Below, piece after piece: positions 1 through 8,265 of a stretch of 64,000 bases of DNA; the stretch's first letter is position 1, and the number at the start of each line of letters is the position of its first letter. The DNA comes from Photobacterium atrarenae (GTDB lineage Bacteria > Pseudomonadota > Gammaproteobacteria > Enterobacterales > Vibrionaceae). The DNA lies in NCBI RefSeq assembly GCF_024380015.1, contig NZ_CP101509.1, positions 1,116,001 to 1,180,000 on the forward strand. The letters run 5' to 3'. The notes under the pieces are model-generated. The model did no database searches and was not told the origin of the DNA. It saw only the letters and a program-made list of their open reading frames with translations. The translations under genes were made by a program, and so were the position numbers.

Positions 1-203
1 GTGAGCAGCTTTATTACCAGCTTAAAGCGGCCTCGCTGAATCACGGCCAGATGGATTTAGAGGCGTTGTATGCTGCCGAGCCGCAGCCGGATCTGAGCCG
101 CCATGGCGAAGGCTATCTGCTGTACCGGATCGGCGATTGTGTGTCACAGCGTAACATTCACGCGGCGATCTATGATGCCTTGCGGCTGTGTAAGGACTTC
201 TGA
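1..203 (+). CDS. dgcA: Dimethylglycine demethylase subunit DgcA, C-terminal end (partial)
   Basis: The reading frame enters from the left edge (first full codon at base 3) and stops with TGA at 201-203, giving about 66 C-terminal residues that end in LRLCKDF. The segment (YQLKAASLNHGQ, then GEGYLLYRIGDCVSQRNIHAAIYDALR) resembles the C-terminus of the NADH:flavin oxidoreductase-like DgcA proteins of glycine betaine catabolism, in which the GDCVSQRN stretch belongs to the dinucleotide-binding part. DgcA works with DgcB to demethylate dimethylglycine to sarcosine. The assignment rests on this short tail plus the immediately following dgcB and etf genes. The catalytic domains lie outside the window. 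Confidence 0.75.
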   Translation, partial: EQLYYQLKAASLNHGQMDLEALYAAEPQPDLSRHGEGYLLYRIGDCVSQRNIHAAIYDALRLCKDF

Positions 204-260
204 CTAGGGGTGGAAGAATCGGGAGTTGGAAGAATCGGCTTGGATCTGCCGGGAGGAGCG

Positions 261-2201
261 ATGGTGGCAACCTGGATAACTGCATTGTTGTGGCTGAGTC
301 TGCTGGTGATGGGGGTTGGCGCGGTGCGCCGGATCCGCCTCTGGCGCCAGGGGCGGCCGAACCCGGTGCCTTTCTGGACCGGACTGGTCAGCGTGCCGCG
401 ACGCTATCTGGTGGATTTGCATCACGTGGTGGCGCGGGATCCGGCGATGGCGACCACCCATGTCGCCACCGCGGGCGGCTTTGTTGCTGCGATGGTGTTG
501 CTGATCGGGATCTATCTGCTCGGACTGGCGTCCAGCTTTTTTCATGTCCTGTTGCTGATGGCCTGCGGCGTGATGTTGATTGGCGCGCGAAGAGTCGCCC
601 GGCGGCGTCGGACACCCTTACCGGCACATCTCTCAGCCGGGCCCTGGATGCGGCTGCCGAAAAGCCTGATGGTTTTTGCCGTCACCTTTGTGGCGCTCAG
701 CATTCTGGCACTGGTCGGCGTCGAACAGCTGCCGTGGCTGGGTGTGGTGCTGTTGGTCGCTGTCTTGTGTGTGGCGCTGGCCGATTTGCTGTTTGGCATG
801 ACCTGGGGCGGACCGATGAAACATGCCTTTGCCGGGGCGCTGCACCTGGCATTTCACCCCCGCCCACAGCGCTTTGGTGGTGGCCGCTCAACCGGACTGA
901 AACCGCTGGATTTGAGCGCGGACCGGCTCGGAGTGGAAAAAGTGACGGACTTTCACTGGAACCAGCTACTGGGCTTTGATGCTTGTGTCCAGTGCGGCCG
1001 TTGCGAGCAAGCCTGCCCGGCCTTTGCTGCCGGGCAGCCGTTGAATCCGAAGAAACTGGTTCAGGATCTGGTGGTCGGGATGGCGGGCGGTTCAACCGCC
1101 GATTATGCCGGTAGTCCGCATCCGGGCCAGTCGGAGCAGGCTGCGTGCGGCGCACCGGATCAGCCGCTGTTTGCCTCGTTACTTGATCCGGAAACCGTGT
1201 GGTCTTGCACCACTTGTCGGGCCTGCGTCGAAGCCTGTCCGATGATGATTGAACATGTCGATGCCGTGGTCGATCTGCGCCGCCATCTGACGCTGGTTGC
1301 CGGTGCTACTGCTGGCAAAGGTCCGGAGGTGTTGTGTAACCTGATCGCCACCGATAATCCGAACGGCAATCCGCCAACGCATCGCCACAACTGGGCGGTG
1401 GATCTGAATCTGCCGCTGTTGCCGGAAGTGAAGCAAACCGATGTTTTGCTGTGGGTCGGCGACGGCGCATTCGAACGGCGTAATCAACGCACCTTGCGGG
1501 CGCTGGTGGCTCTGCTGCGCCGTGCCGGGGTGGCGTTTGCCGTGCTCGGCAATGATGAGCTCGATTGCGGCGATCTGGCGCGGCGGCTCGGTGATGAAGC
1601 GACATTTCAGCGCCTGGCAACGGCCAATGTCCGCACCCTCAATCAGTATCAGTTTGCGCGCATCGTGACGACTGATCCCCATGCATTTCATGCGCTCAAA
1701 AATGAGTACCCGGACTTTGGTGGCCATTATCGCGTCTGCCACCATACCCAATTGCTGGCCGAGTTGCTGACTGTGCTGGCGGCAGACGGCCGACTGGCGG
1801 ACTCCCCGCTGGCCGGGACGGCATTGACCTATCATGACCCCTGCTATCTGGGCCGCTATAACGGCGAGTATGACGCCCCGCGGCAGGTCTTGCAGGCCTT
1901 GGGCGCAGAGATCAAAGAAATGGACCGCTCCGGCTATCGCGCTCGTTGCTGTGGTGGGGGCGGGGGCGCGCCGGTGACTGATATTCCCGGCAAACAGCGG
2001 ATCCCGGATATGCGGATGGCGGATGTCCGGGAAACGGGCGCGCAGCTTGTGGTGGTGGCCTGTCCGCAGTGTTGCCTGATGCTCGAAGGCGTGGTCGAGC
2101 CCCGGCCGCAGGTGCGCGATGTGGCAGAGCTGTTGCTGGAGGTGATTGAGGCACTTCCTGAGCCTGATACGCCGTTCACCGGAAAGGCGGAGTTGGCATG
2201 A
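261..2201 (+). CDS. dgcB: DgcB, Fe-S/CCG-domain electron-transfer subunit of dimethylglycine oxidation
   Basis: 646 aa. The N-terminus has several hydrophobic segments (about residues 1-190), so the protein is membrane-bound. Two ferredoxin-type 4Fe-4S motifs follow: CVQCGRCEQACP (C242, C245, C248, C252) and CTTCRACVEACP (C316, C319, C322, C326). Two CCG domains come last, with DPCYLGRYN...RCCGGGGG and CPQCCLML. This is the glycolate-oxidase/heterodisulfide-reductase-like layout of DgcB, which takes electrons from dimethylglycine oxidation. I chose ATG 261 because GGGAGGAG sits just upstream; an in-frame GTG at 210 has no such site. The gene follows dgcA directly and overlaps the next start by four bases (ATGA), so it is translationally coupled to the ETF genes. 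Confidence 0.88.
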   Translation: MVATWITALLWLSLLVMGVGAVRRIRLWRQGRPNPVPFWTGLVSVPRRYLVDLHHVVARDPAMATTHVATAGGFVAAMVLLIGIYLLGLASSFFHVLLLMACGVMLIGARRVARRRRTPLPAHLSAGPWMRLPKSLMVFAVTFVALSILALVGVEQLPWLGVVLLVAVLCVALADLLFGMTWGGPMKHAFAGALHLAFHPRPQRFGGGRSTGLKPLDLSADRLGVEKVTDFHWNQLLGFDACVQCGRCEQACPAFAAGQPLNPKKLVQDLVVGMAGGSTADYAGSPHPGQSEQAACGAPDQPLFASLLDPETVWSCTTCRACVEACPMMIEHVDAVVDLRRHLTLVAGATAGKGPEVLCNLIATDNPNGNPPTHRHNWAVDLNLPLLPEVKQTDVLLWVGDGAFERRNQRTLRALVALLRRAGVAFAVLGNDELDCGDLARRLGDEATFQRLATANVRTLNQYQFARIVTTDPHAFHALKNEYPDFGGHYRVCHHTQLLAELLTVLAADGRLADSPLAGTALTYHDPCYLGRYNGEYDAPRQVLQALGAEIKEMDRSGYRARCCGGGGGAPVTDIPGKQRIPDMRMADVRETGAQLVVVACPQCCLMLEGVVEPRPQVRDVAELLLEVIEALPEPDTPFTGKAELA

Positions 2202-3577
2202 ATGATATGACTGATCCCATCAAGCGCTGTGATCCGCGGCAGGCCCGGATCCTGCGTAACCGTCTGCATCCGCAATATCCGGCGCTGTCTGAGCAAATGA
2301 GCAGTCGGCAACTCTCTGGAGGTCGGATTGAAGCAGAAGGCAAGATTCGCCGAATTGATCCGCATCAGCGGGGTGAGATCGGGCCGTCTGGGATCCGTCG
2401 CATTGATCGTTCGCTCAAGAACGTATCAGAGATGACTTCCCAAGCTTTGCAAGGGGGGATGAATGCATCGTCGGTGCTGACTGGCGCTTTTACTGCGCCC
2501 CGGAAGGCAAAACTGCTGCCGGTGCATCAGGTAACGGACCCGGATTTTTATATTGTCGTGGTGCCGGAGTTTGAAGGGGGGCAGCTGTCGGAAGCCGACC
2601 GCGCTTTGCTGGGGGTGGCGCAGCAGCTGGCGGCTCAGGATCCGGGTACAGCTGGCGCTGTGGTTGCGGTGGTATGGGACCGCGATGTGGGCGATAAAGC
2701 CCAAATGCATGAGGCGTTTTCCCGGGCTGGTGCTGATCGGGTGTTGGCGCTGCCGGCGCCTTCGGGGTATCAGCCGGAGTACCGCCTGGCTGGTCTGGCG
2801 GCTGCAGAGCAAGTACTCACCCCCCGATTCTGGTTGTTCGGAGAATCAGGCTGGCGCAGCGCGGAGCTGGGGCGGCGTCTGGCAGCCCGGTTGGGAGAGC
2901 GAGCAGCGACCAGCGTGGTTGAGATGGCGCTTGACCCGGAAAAAAACGTGAATGGCTTGTGGTGTCGTTCGGGCCACTCCGGTCAGGAGTATCTGCGCGA
3001 ACTGACCCGGATCTGGCTGGTAGCCACGCCGTTAGCTGAGCCGCTGGAAGAGGACTGCCGGTATCAGGCGAAGGTTTTGCCGGTGCCAGATGTTGCGCCG
3101 CAGGAAGCGAAAATTACCGATCTCGGTCGCCAGGCGGTCGCGCCGGGGTCGGTTCCACTGGCGGAAGCGGAGTTTATCCTGGCCGGCGGCAACGGGGTGA
3201 CAGACTGGCCGCTGTTTCACCGGGTGGCAGTCGCGCTGGGGGCGACGGAAGGGGCCAGTCGGGTGGCGGTCGATGATGGATATATGGCCAGGGCGACCCA
3301 GGTCGGTGCTTCCGGGACGCTGGTGTCGGCACGGGTCTATCTGGCGGTCGGGATCTCCGGGGCGATTCAGCACTTGCAGGGGATCAGCCAGTGCGAGAGC
3401 GTGATTGCGATTAATGTCGACCCCGGCTGTGCCATGGTCGGGCGCGCCGATCTCAGCGTGATCGCGGATAGCAGCGCTGTGTTGCAGGCGCTGATTGAGG
3501 CCTGTGGCGATGCTCGTGGTGGATCGGATCCTGCTGAGCAGCCACCAGATGGGGAGGTGTGGGATGATGCGGTCTGA
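2198..3577 (+). CDS. Electron transfer flavoprotein alpha subunit-like protein (dgc cluster)
   Basis: 459 aa. The C-terminal ~170 residues form an EtfA FAD-binding domain: an ILAGGNGVTDW stretch, then ARVYLAVGISGAIQHLQGI and AINVDPGCAMVGRADLSVIAD. The family usually shows GSGGRG, SGxAQHxxG and D..APIF..ADYGIV/GD in these places. About 85 N-terminal residues rich in Arg and Gly precede the nucleotide-binding half and are longer than in housekeeping EtfA. The start ATG overlaps the dgcB stop (ATGA) and the end overlaps the EtfB-like start by 14 bases. It probably passes electrons from DgcA/DgcB to the quinone pool. The association with dimethylglycine oxidation is inferred from context and from similar Pseudomonas clusters. 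Confidence 0.85.
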   Translation: MNDMTDPIKRCDPRQARILRNRLHPQYPALSEQMSSRQLSGGRIEAEGKIRRIDPHQRGEIGPSGIRRIDRSLKNVSEMTSQALQGGMNASSVLTGAFTAPRKAKLLPVHQVTDPDFYIVVVPEFEGGQLSEADRALLGVAQQLAAQDPGTAGAVVAVVWDRDVGDKAQMHEAFSRAGADRVLALPAPSGYQPEYRLAGLAAAEQVLTPRFWLFGESGWRSAELGRRLAARLGERAATSVVEMALDPEKNVNGLWCRSGHSGQEYLRELTRIWLVATPLAEPLEEDCRYQAKVLPVPDVAPQEAKITDLGRQAVAPGSVPLAEAEFILAGGNGVTDWPLFHRVAVALGATEGASRVAVDDGYMARATQVGASGTLVSARVYLAVGISGAIQHLQGISQCESVIAINVDPGCAMVGRADLSVIADSSAVLQALIEACGDARGGSDPAEQPPDGEVWDDAV

Positions 3578-4391
3578 AACGTTGCGGGTGTTGGTGCTGG
3601 TCTCCGTCGGGTGCCATCCGGTGAGTGGGAGAACATGCCGGGCGAGTCTGGATGCTCAGGCGCTTGAGCTGGCGCTGGGGACCCCCGGTTCTCAGGTGGG
3701 TGTGGTGCATGTGGGCGATCCGGCAGAGCCGGCACTGCGCGAGTATCTGGGCATGGGGCCGGTGCAGCTGACGGTGCTGAGTTCGGTCGAGCCTGCGTCA
3801 GATGTCCTCTCATTGCTGGTTTCGTATATTCGCCAGCACGCGCCGGATCTGGTGCTGTGCGGTGAACGGGCGGAATGGGGGGAAGCGTCGGGGTTGGTGC
3901 CTTATTTACTGGCAGAGCAGCTGGGCTACCCTTTGCTCCCACATATTGTGGCGTTGGAAGCGCAAGCCGATGAAGAAACTGACGAACTGAAGTTGACCCA
4001 GGCCCTGCCGCGCGGACAGCGTCGTCAACTGGCTGTTGCTACCCCGGCGGTGCTGACTGTGAGCAGTGCTGCGCCTGCGGCGCGGCAAAGCGCTTTTATT
4101 CGGGCGCGGGATGGGGAGATCCATTCGCTGGCTCTCGACGGAGAACCGACAGCAATAGAGGGGGGGCTCAAACAAGGCTCTGAAAGAGAGGCCGCCCGAT
4201 GGCCGCAGCGCCAGGCCAGAAAGCGGCCGAAACCGCTCAAGGTTCACCGCGGTAAAACGGCTGCGGAGCGGATGAAAGCAGCGATTGCGGTCACCGCTCA
4301 GCAGGAAGGGCAGGTGCTTGAAGGTGTTGAGCCAGAGCAGGCTGCCGCAACAATTCTGGCCTTACTGCGACAAAAAGGGCTGGTGAAATAG
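3564..4391 (+). CDS. Electron transfer flavoprotein beta subunit-like protein (dgc cluster)
   Basis: 275 aa. It resembles the beta subunit of ETF: an N-terminal strand (LRVLVLVSVG), then PDLVLCGERAEWGEASGLVPYLLAEQLGYPLL, which corresponds to the EtfB segment that packs against AMP and the alpha subunit. The middle segment LTQALPRGQRRQLAVATPAVLTVS fits the EtfB core. The tail is basic (RQARKRPKPLKVHRGKTAAERMK), unlike housekeeping EtfB. I chose ATG 3564 because GGGGAGG lies at 3551-3557; an immediately following in-frame ATG at 3567 is equally possible. It overlaps the alpha-subunit gene by 14 bases. The gene ends nine bases before the stop of the convergent regulator gene. Confidence 0.8.
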   Translation: MMRSETLRVLVLVSVGCHPVSGRTCRASLDAQALELALGTPGSQVGVVHVGDPAEPALREYLGMGPVQLTVLSSVEPASDVLSLLVSYIRQHAPDLVLCGERAEWGEASGLVPYLLAEQLGYPLLPHIVALEAQADEETDELKLTQALPRGQRRQLAVATPAVLTVSSAAPAARQSAFIRARDGEIHSLALDGEPTAIEGGLKQGSEREAARWPQRQARKRPKPLKVHRGKTAAERMKAAIAVTAQQEGQVLEGVEPEQAAATILALLRQKGLVK

Positions 4392-4400
4392 ACGCAAGGC

Positions 4401-5444
4401 TCAGATCCCGCTGTTATAGAGGGATTCAAGATTGTCAATAATGACCGGCAGGGGCGCTAGCACTGGTCCGGGTTGGGCAATCGGAACGCCGATCCGCTCG
4501 TGGCGCGGTGCCAGCCCGAAACAGTCGCGATAGCATTTGCTGAAATGGGGCGTGGAGACGAACCCGCAGGAGACTGCGATTTCGACGATTGACATCTTGG
4601 TTTGCTTCAGCAGTTGCCGTGCCCGGCTGAGCCGCAGTTGCAGGTAATAGCGGGAGGGCGAACATTGCAGGTGTTTCTGGAACAAGCGTTCCAGCTGGCG
4701 GCGGGATAAAGCCACAAAACCGGCCAGCTCGTTCATACTGAGGGGCTCTTCGAGGTTGGCTTCCATCAGCGAGACAATATCCAGCAATTTGGGCTGGGCG
4801 GTGCCGACCAGGTTGCGGAGCGGAATTTTTTGGGTCTCCTGTCCGTTGCGGATCCGTTCGCACATAAACATCTCTGAAATCGCCGCACTGAGTTTATGGC
4901 CGTGCTGTTGGGCGATTAGGGTCAGCATCATATCCATTGGTGCTGTACCGCCGGAACTGGTCATGCGTTTCGAACTCAGGGTAAACAGTTTGTCGGTGGT
5001 TTTGACAAACGGGAACAATTCCTGAAAGCCGGCTAAATATTCCCAGTGGATGGCGCAAAGCTGGTTGTTCATGAGTCCGGCCCTGGCCAGTACATAACTG
5101 CCGGTACAAATTCCGCCCAGGGTTTTCCCCTGGCGATCCAGCCGGTTGAGCCAGTTCATCAAATTGGGAGAACAACTATGTTCAATATCGACCCCACCAC
5201 AGACAATCACTGTATCGAGCGGCAGTTGGGAGGGGATTCTGTCTCCGACGTTCAGTTCCAGTCCGTCGCTGGCCGTGACGGGGTCTCCGGACTCGCTGAG
5301 GGTCGACCATTGGTACAGGGTTTGCCCGGACAACTGGTTGGCCATGCGCAAAACTTCGATCGCCGAAGCCATGGCAATCATGGTGAAGTTTCGGGTGAGG
5401 TAAAAGCCGATATACATGGGCTTCGATAACGTACTTGAGGTCAT
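4401..5444 (-). CDS. GlxA-family AraC-type transcriptional regulator, GbdR-like
   Basis: 347 aa with an N-terminal DJ-1/PfpI-like domain (IGFYLTRNFTMIAMASAIEVLRMANQ; VIVCGGVDIEHSC; GICTGSYVLARAGLM) and a C-terminal AraC double helix-turn-helix (LSMNELAGFVALSRRQLERLFQ; SIVEIAVSCGFVSTPHFSKCYR). This is the layout of GbdR and CdhR, which activate glycine betaine and carnitine catabolic genes in Pseudomonas. Its place beside dgcAB-etf and the bet operon supports a betaine- or dimethylglycine-responsive activator. I chose ATG 5444 because CAGGAG lies about nine bases upstream; the 26-codon N-terminal extension has no ribosome-binding site. The exact ligand is unknown. Confidence 0.82.
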   Translation of the reverse strand: MTSSTLSKPMYIGFYLTRNFTMIAMASAIEVLRMANQLSGQTLYQWSTLSESGDPVTASDGLELNVGDRIPSQLPLDTVIVCGGVDIEHSCSPNLMNWLNRLDRQGKTLGGICTGSYVLARAGLMNNQLCAIHWEYLAGFQELFPFVKTTDKLFTLSSKRMTSSGGTAPMDMMLTLIAQQHGHKLSAAISEMFMCERIRNGQETQKIPLRNLVGTAQPKLLDIVSLMEANLEEPLSMNELAGFVALSRRQLERLFQKHLQCSPSRYYLQLRLSRARQLLKQTKMSIVEIAVSCGFVSTPHFSKCYRDCFGLAPRHERIGVPIAQPGPVLAPLPVIIDNLESLYNSGI

Positions 5445-6001
5445 GAATCGGTACTCCTGAGGCATATGCGATGCAGATTTCAGATTGGCGACTGCGCCCA
5501 AGGTGAACACGCGAAAATACACCCCTCCTTTTTATGTAATCCAGGGTTAACAAAAAGTAAAATTTTAAATGAGGCCTGGCGCTCAATTTGTCTAAAACTT
5601 AGGACTGGTACTGGTGATCAACCCGGTTGATTGCTCAGCCGGGTCGCTTCAGGGTTGGTGTTTAAAACACCAAATGTTAGAGGTCTAATTAAAACCTTCC
5701 TTTTAAGATCCGGAACTTCAGATTTCAGTGATGAATGTCGAAAAATGACCTGACTTTCGGGTGATCAAAGCAAGATTTTTCCGCTGTATTTTGAGGGGAA
5801 AGTGGATTCCTGTTTTCACTGCACCGTAGAACCCTTGTCGAGAAACGCATTACAACCAGGTCGTTTTTACTCAAAACAATTTAAAATTCTTAAAATAAAC
5901 TAAATTATATATAATTCTATTTATTTCAATATCTTAAGTGCACTCAGGTGTAACCTTTAATGTTGTAAAAGATTACTGCACGAAACAATTTCCTTGATCT
6001 A

Positions 6002-6016
6002 ACACGAAGATCGTGT
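6002..6016. promoter_or_regulatory. Perfect inverted repeat upstream of betI
   Basis: ACACGA-AGA-TCGTGT, a perfect 6-3-6 inverted repeat eight bases upstream of the BetI-type operator. It may be a second regulator site, for example for a quorum-sensing or osmotic regulator of the bet operon. No binding protein can be named from the sequence. Confidence 0.35.
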
Positions 6017-6023
6017 AGATTTA

Positions 6024-6049
6024 TTTTTAATTAAACGTTCAATCAAAAA
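6024..6049. promoter_or_regulatory. BetI-type operator upstream of betI
   Basis: A 26-base near-palindrome centred on ACGT. The left half TTTTTAATTAAAC and the reverse complement of the right half, TTTTTGATTGAAC, agree at 11 of 13 positions. The core resembles the ATTGAACGTTCAAT type of sequence bound by the TetR-family repressor BetI. It ends 17 bases before the betI start, where a repressor would occlude the promoter or early transcribed region. Choline normally relieves BetI repression. Confidence 0.75.
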
Positions 6050-6066
6050 ACATTTGAGTAACATTT

Positions 6067-6669
6067 ATGCCGAAGGTAGGGATGCCAGAGATACGTCGTC
6101 CGCAGTTGGTCGAAGCGACCATGGCGGTCATTGATGAGGTCGGTTTGTCCGGGGCCAGTGTGGCTCTGATCAGCAGGAAGGCCGGGGTTTCCCCCGGGAT
6201 CATCAATCATTATTTCGGTGGGAAGCATGGCTTGCTGGAAGAGACCATGCGCTCGGTCCTGCGTCAGTTGTCCGCGACCTCGATTGCTTATTTGAGCGCG
6301 GTTGACCCCCAGGATGTGACGGCACGGATCAAGGCGATTGTGGCGGCCAACTTCGACAGCTATCAGGTTGAAAATAAGGTGGTAAAAACCTGGCTGGCGT
6401 TTTGGGCTCAGTCGATGCATGACCCGGCGCTGTACCGGTTGCAGCGAGTGAATGAAAAACGCCTGCTATCCCATTTGCGGCGTGAGCTCAAGCGGGTGCT
6501 TCCGGCGCAGGACGCGGCGTTTGTTGCCCAGGGCATTGCGGCGCTGATCGACGGGATCTGGTTGCGCGGGGCATTGAATCCGGACGGCATTTGCCCGCAG
6601 CAGGCGCAGCGGATCATCCTGGATTATCTCGACAAGCAGCTGGTGGCGCTGAACGCATCAGGCCAGTGA
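6067..6669 (+). CDS. betI: Transcriptional repressor BetI (TetR family)
   Basis: 200 aa, the usual BetI length. The N-terminal TetR helix-turn-helix is visible in about residues 10-55 ([18 protein letters not shown], then [21 protein letters not shown]), where BetI proteins have nearly the same wording. The C-terminal ligand domain keeps the [27 protein letters not shown] region and the [10 protein letters not shown] segment. It represses the choline-to-betaine operon and is released by choline. It is the first gene of betI-betB-betA-choXWV and follows a strong palindromic operator. Confidence 0.95.
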   Translation: MPKVGMPEIRRPQLVEATMAVIDEVGLSGASVALISRKAGVSPGIINHYFGGKHGLLEETMRSVLRQLSATSIAYLSAVDPQDVTARIKAIVAANFDSYQVENKVVKTWLAFWAQSMHDPALYRLQRVNEKRLLSHLRRELKRVLPAQDAAFVAQGIAALIDGIWLRGALNPDGICPQQAQRIILDYLDKQLVALNASGQ

Positions 6670-6739
6670 GCACGATTGACATGCGGCCGGGCGGTCGCAT
6701 CACGGCAATGACTAACGTAAGAATTCTGAAGGCAGTTTG

Positions 6740-8200
6740 ATGAAAGTAAAATCTCTTTACCTCAATGGTCAGGCGGTTGAGACAACCTCTGGCGAAACCT
6801 TTTTGACCTACAACCCGGCGACTGGCGAGCCGCTGGCGGAAATCGGTCAGGCTTCAAGCGAAGATGTTGAGCGCGCGATTGCCTCGGCGCACGAAGGCTT
6901 CAAAGTCTGGTCGGCCATGAGCGGTGCCGAACGGGGCCGGATCCTGATGCGCGCCGTCGCGATCCTGCGTGAACGCAACGACGAGCTGGCTGCCCTGGAA
7001 GTGAAAGATACCGGTAAGCCGCTGCAAGAAGCCATTGAGGTTGATATTACGACCGGCGCCGATGTGATTGAGTATTACGCCGGGCTGGCTGCGACCATTC
7101 ACGGTCAGCAGCAGGATCTGGGTCACAACCAGTTTTTCTACACCCGTCGCGAGCCGCTGGGTGTGTGTGCCGGGATCGGTGCCTGGAACTATCCGATCCA
7201 GATCGCGATGTGGAAATCCGCGCCGGCGCTGGCGGCCGGGAACGCGATGGTGTTTAAGCCGTCGGAAGAAACCCCGCTGACCGCTCTGAAACTGGCAGAA
7301 ATTTTCACCGAAGCTGGGGTGCCGGATGGCGTGTTTAACGTGGTGCAGGGCGATTACCGGGTTGGTCAGATGTTGTCGCGCCACCCGGACATTGCCAAAG
7401 TCTCCTTTACCGGCGAATGCGGTACCGGTAAGAAAGTGATGGCCGATGCGGCGGGTACACTGAAAGACATCACCATGGAGCTGGGCGGTAAATCGCCGCT
7501 GGTGGTATTCGATGATGCCAGCCTGGATAACGCGGTCTCTGCCGCCATGATGGCGAACTTCTACACCCAGGGCGAAGTGTGTACACACGGTACCCGGGTG
7601 TTTGTTCATGACTCAATTTATGATGCGTTCCTGGAACAGCTGGCAGCGCGCACGGCCAAGTTGGTGATTGGCGATCCGGCGGATATGCACACCCAGATTG
7701 GCGCGCTGATCTCCCGAGATCACATGGAAAAAGTGCTGGGCTTTATTGAAGCCGGTAAGACATCCGGGGCCCGACTGATCTGCGGCGGTGCGCGGGAAAC
7801 CGGCAATGGCCTGGAGAACGGTAACTTTGTCCAGCCGACCATTTTTGCCGACTGCACCGATGACATGCCGCAGGTGAAAGAAGAAATTTTTGGTCCGGTG
7901 ATGTCGGTGCTGCGCTTTAGCGATGAAGCAGAAGTCATTCGCCGTGCCAACGATACCCAGTACGGCCTGGCTGCAGGGGTCTTTACCCAGAACCTGTCAC
8001 GTGCCCACCGGGTGATTGCTCAAATCGAAGCCGGGATTTGTTGGGTCAATACCTGGGGTGGCTCACCTGCGGAGATGCCGGTCGGTGGCTACAAGCAATC
8101 GGGGATTGGTCGTGAGAACGGGATCGAAACCCTGAACCACTATACCCAGAACAAGAGCGTTCTGATTGAACTGGGCGATCTTGAATGTCCGTATGACTAA
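6740..8200 (+). CDS. betB: Betaine aldehyde dehydrogenase BetB
   Basis: 486 aa NAD(P)-dependent aldehyde dehydrogenase that oxidises betaine aldehyde to glycine betaine. Family features are [29 protein letters not shown] (coenzyme site), MELGGKSPL with general base E247, and [12 protein letters not shown] with catalytic C281, the usual BetB wording. I chose ATG 6740, three bases after an in-frame TTG, with GAAGG upstream. It lies 70 bases after betI. A strong hairpin followed by TTTT stands between this gene and betA. Confidence 0.95.
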   Translation: MKVKSLYLNGQAVETTSGETFLTYNPATGEPLAEIGQASSEDVERAIASAHEGFKVWSAMSGAERGRILMRAVAILRERNDELAALEVKDTGKPLQEAIEVDITTGADVIEYYAGLAATIHGQQQDLGHNQFFYTRREPLGVCAGIGAWNYPIQIAMWKSAPALAAGNAMVFKPSEETPLTALKLAEIFTEAGVPDGVFNVVQGDYRVGQMLSRHPDIAKVSFTGECGTGKKVMADAAGTLKDITMELGGKSPLVVFDDASLDNAVSAAMMANFYTQGEVCTHGTRVFVHDSIYDAFLEQLAARTAKLVIGDPADMHTQIGALISRDHMEKVLGFIEAGKTSGARLICGGARETGNGLENGNFVQPTIFADCTDDMPQVKEEIFGPVMSVLRFSDEAEVIRRANDTQYGLAAGVFTQNLSRAHRVIAQIEAGICWVNTWGGSPAEMPVGGYKQSGIGRENGIETLNHYTQNKSVLIELGDLECPYD

Positions 8201-8207
8201 CGCGCTG

Positions 8208-8231
8208 GCCCCGGTGCTAACCGGGGCTTTT
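8208..8231 (+). terminator. Hairpin with short T-run between betB and betA
   Basis: GCCCCGGT-GCTA-ACCGGGGC is a perfect 8-bp stem with a four-base loop, directly followed by TTTT. It looks like an intrinsic terminator but sits inside the bet operon, so it may attenuate transcription or protect upstream mRNA ends. Confidence 0.65.
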
Positions 8232-8265
8232 CACAGCCAGAAGACAGCATGACAGGAGAGCTCAA

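Larger units (their letters stand above)
5445..6066. other. Intergenic regulatory region between the GbdR-like gene and betI
   Basis: About 620 bases without a credible gene, AT-rich from about 5850 on. It holds the divergent promoters of the GlxA-type regulator and the bet operon. Visible elements are a perfect inverted repeat TCAACC-C-GGTTGA at 5618-5630, a perfect ACACGA-AGA-TCGTGT at 6002-6016 and the BetI-type operator at 6024-6049. I cannot place -10 and -35 boxes with confidence. Confidence 0.6.
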
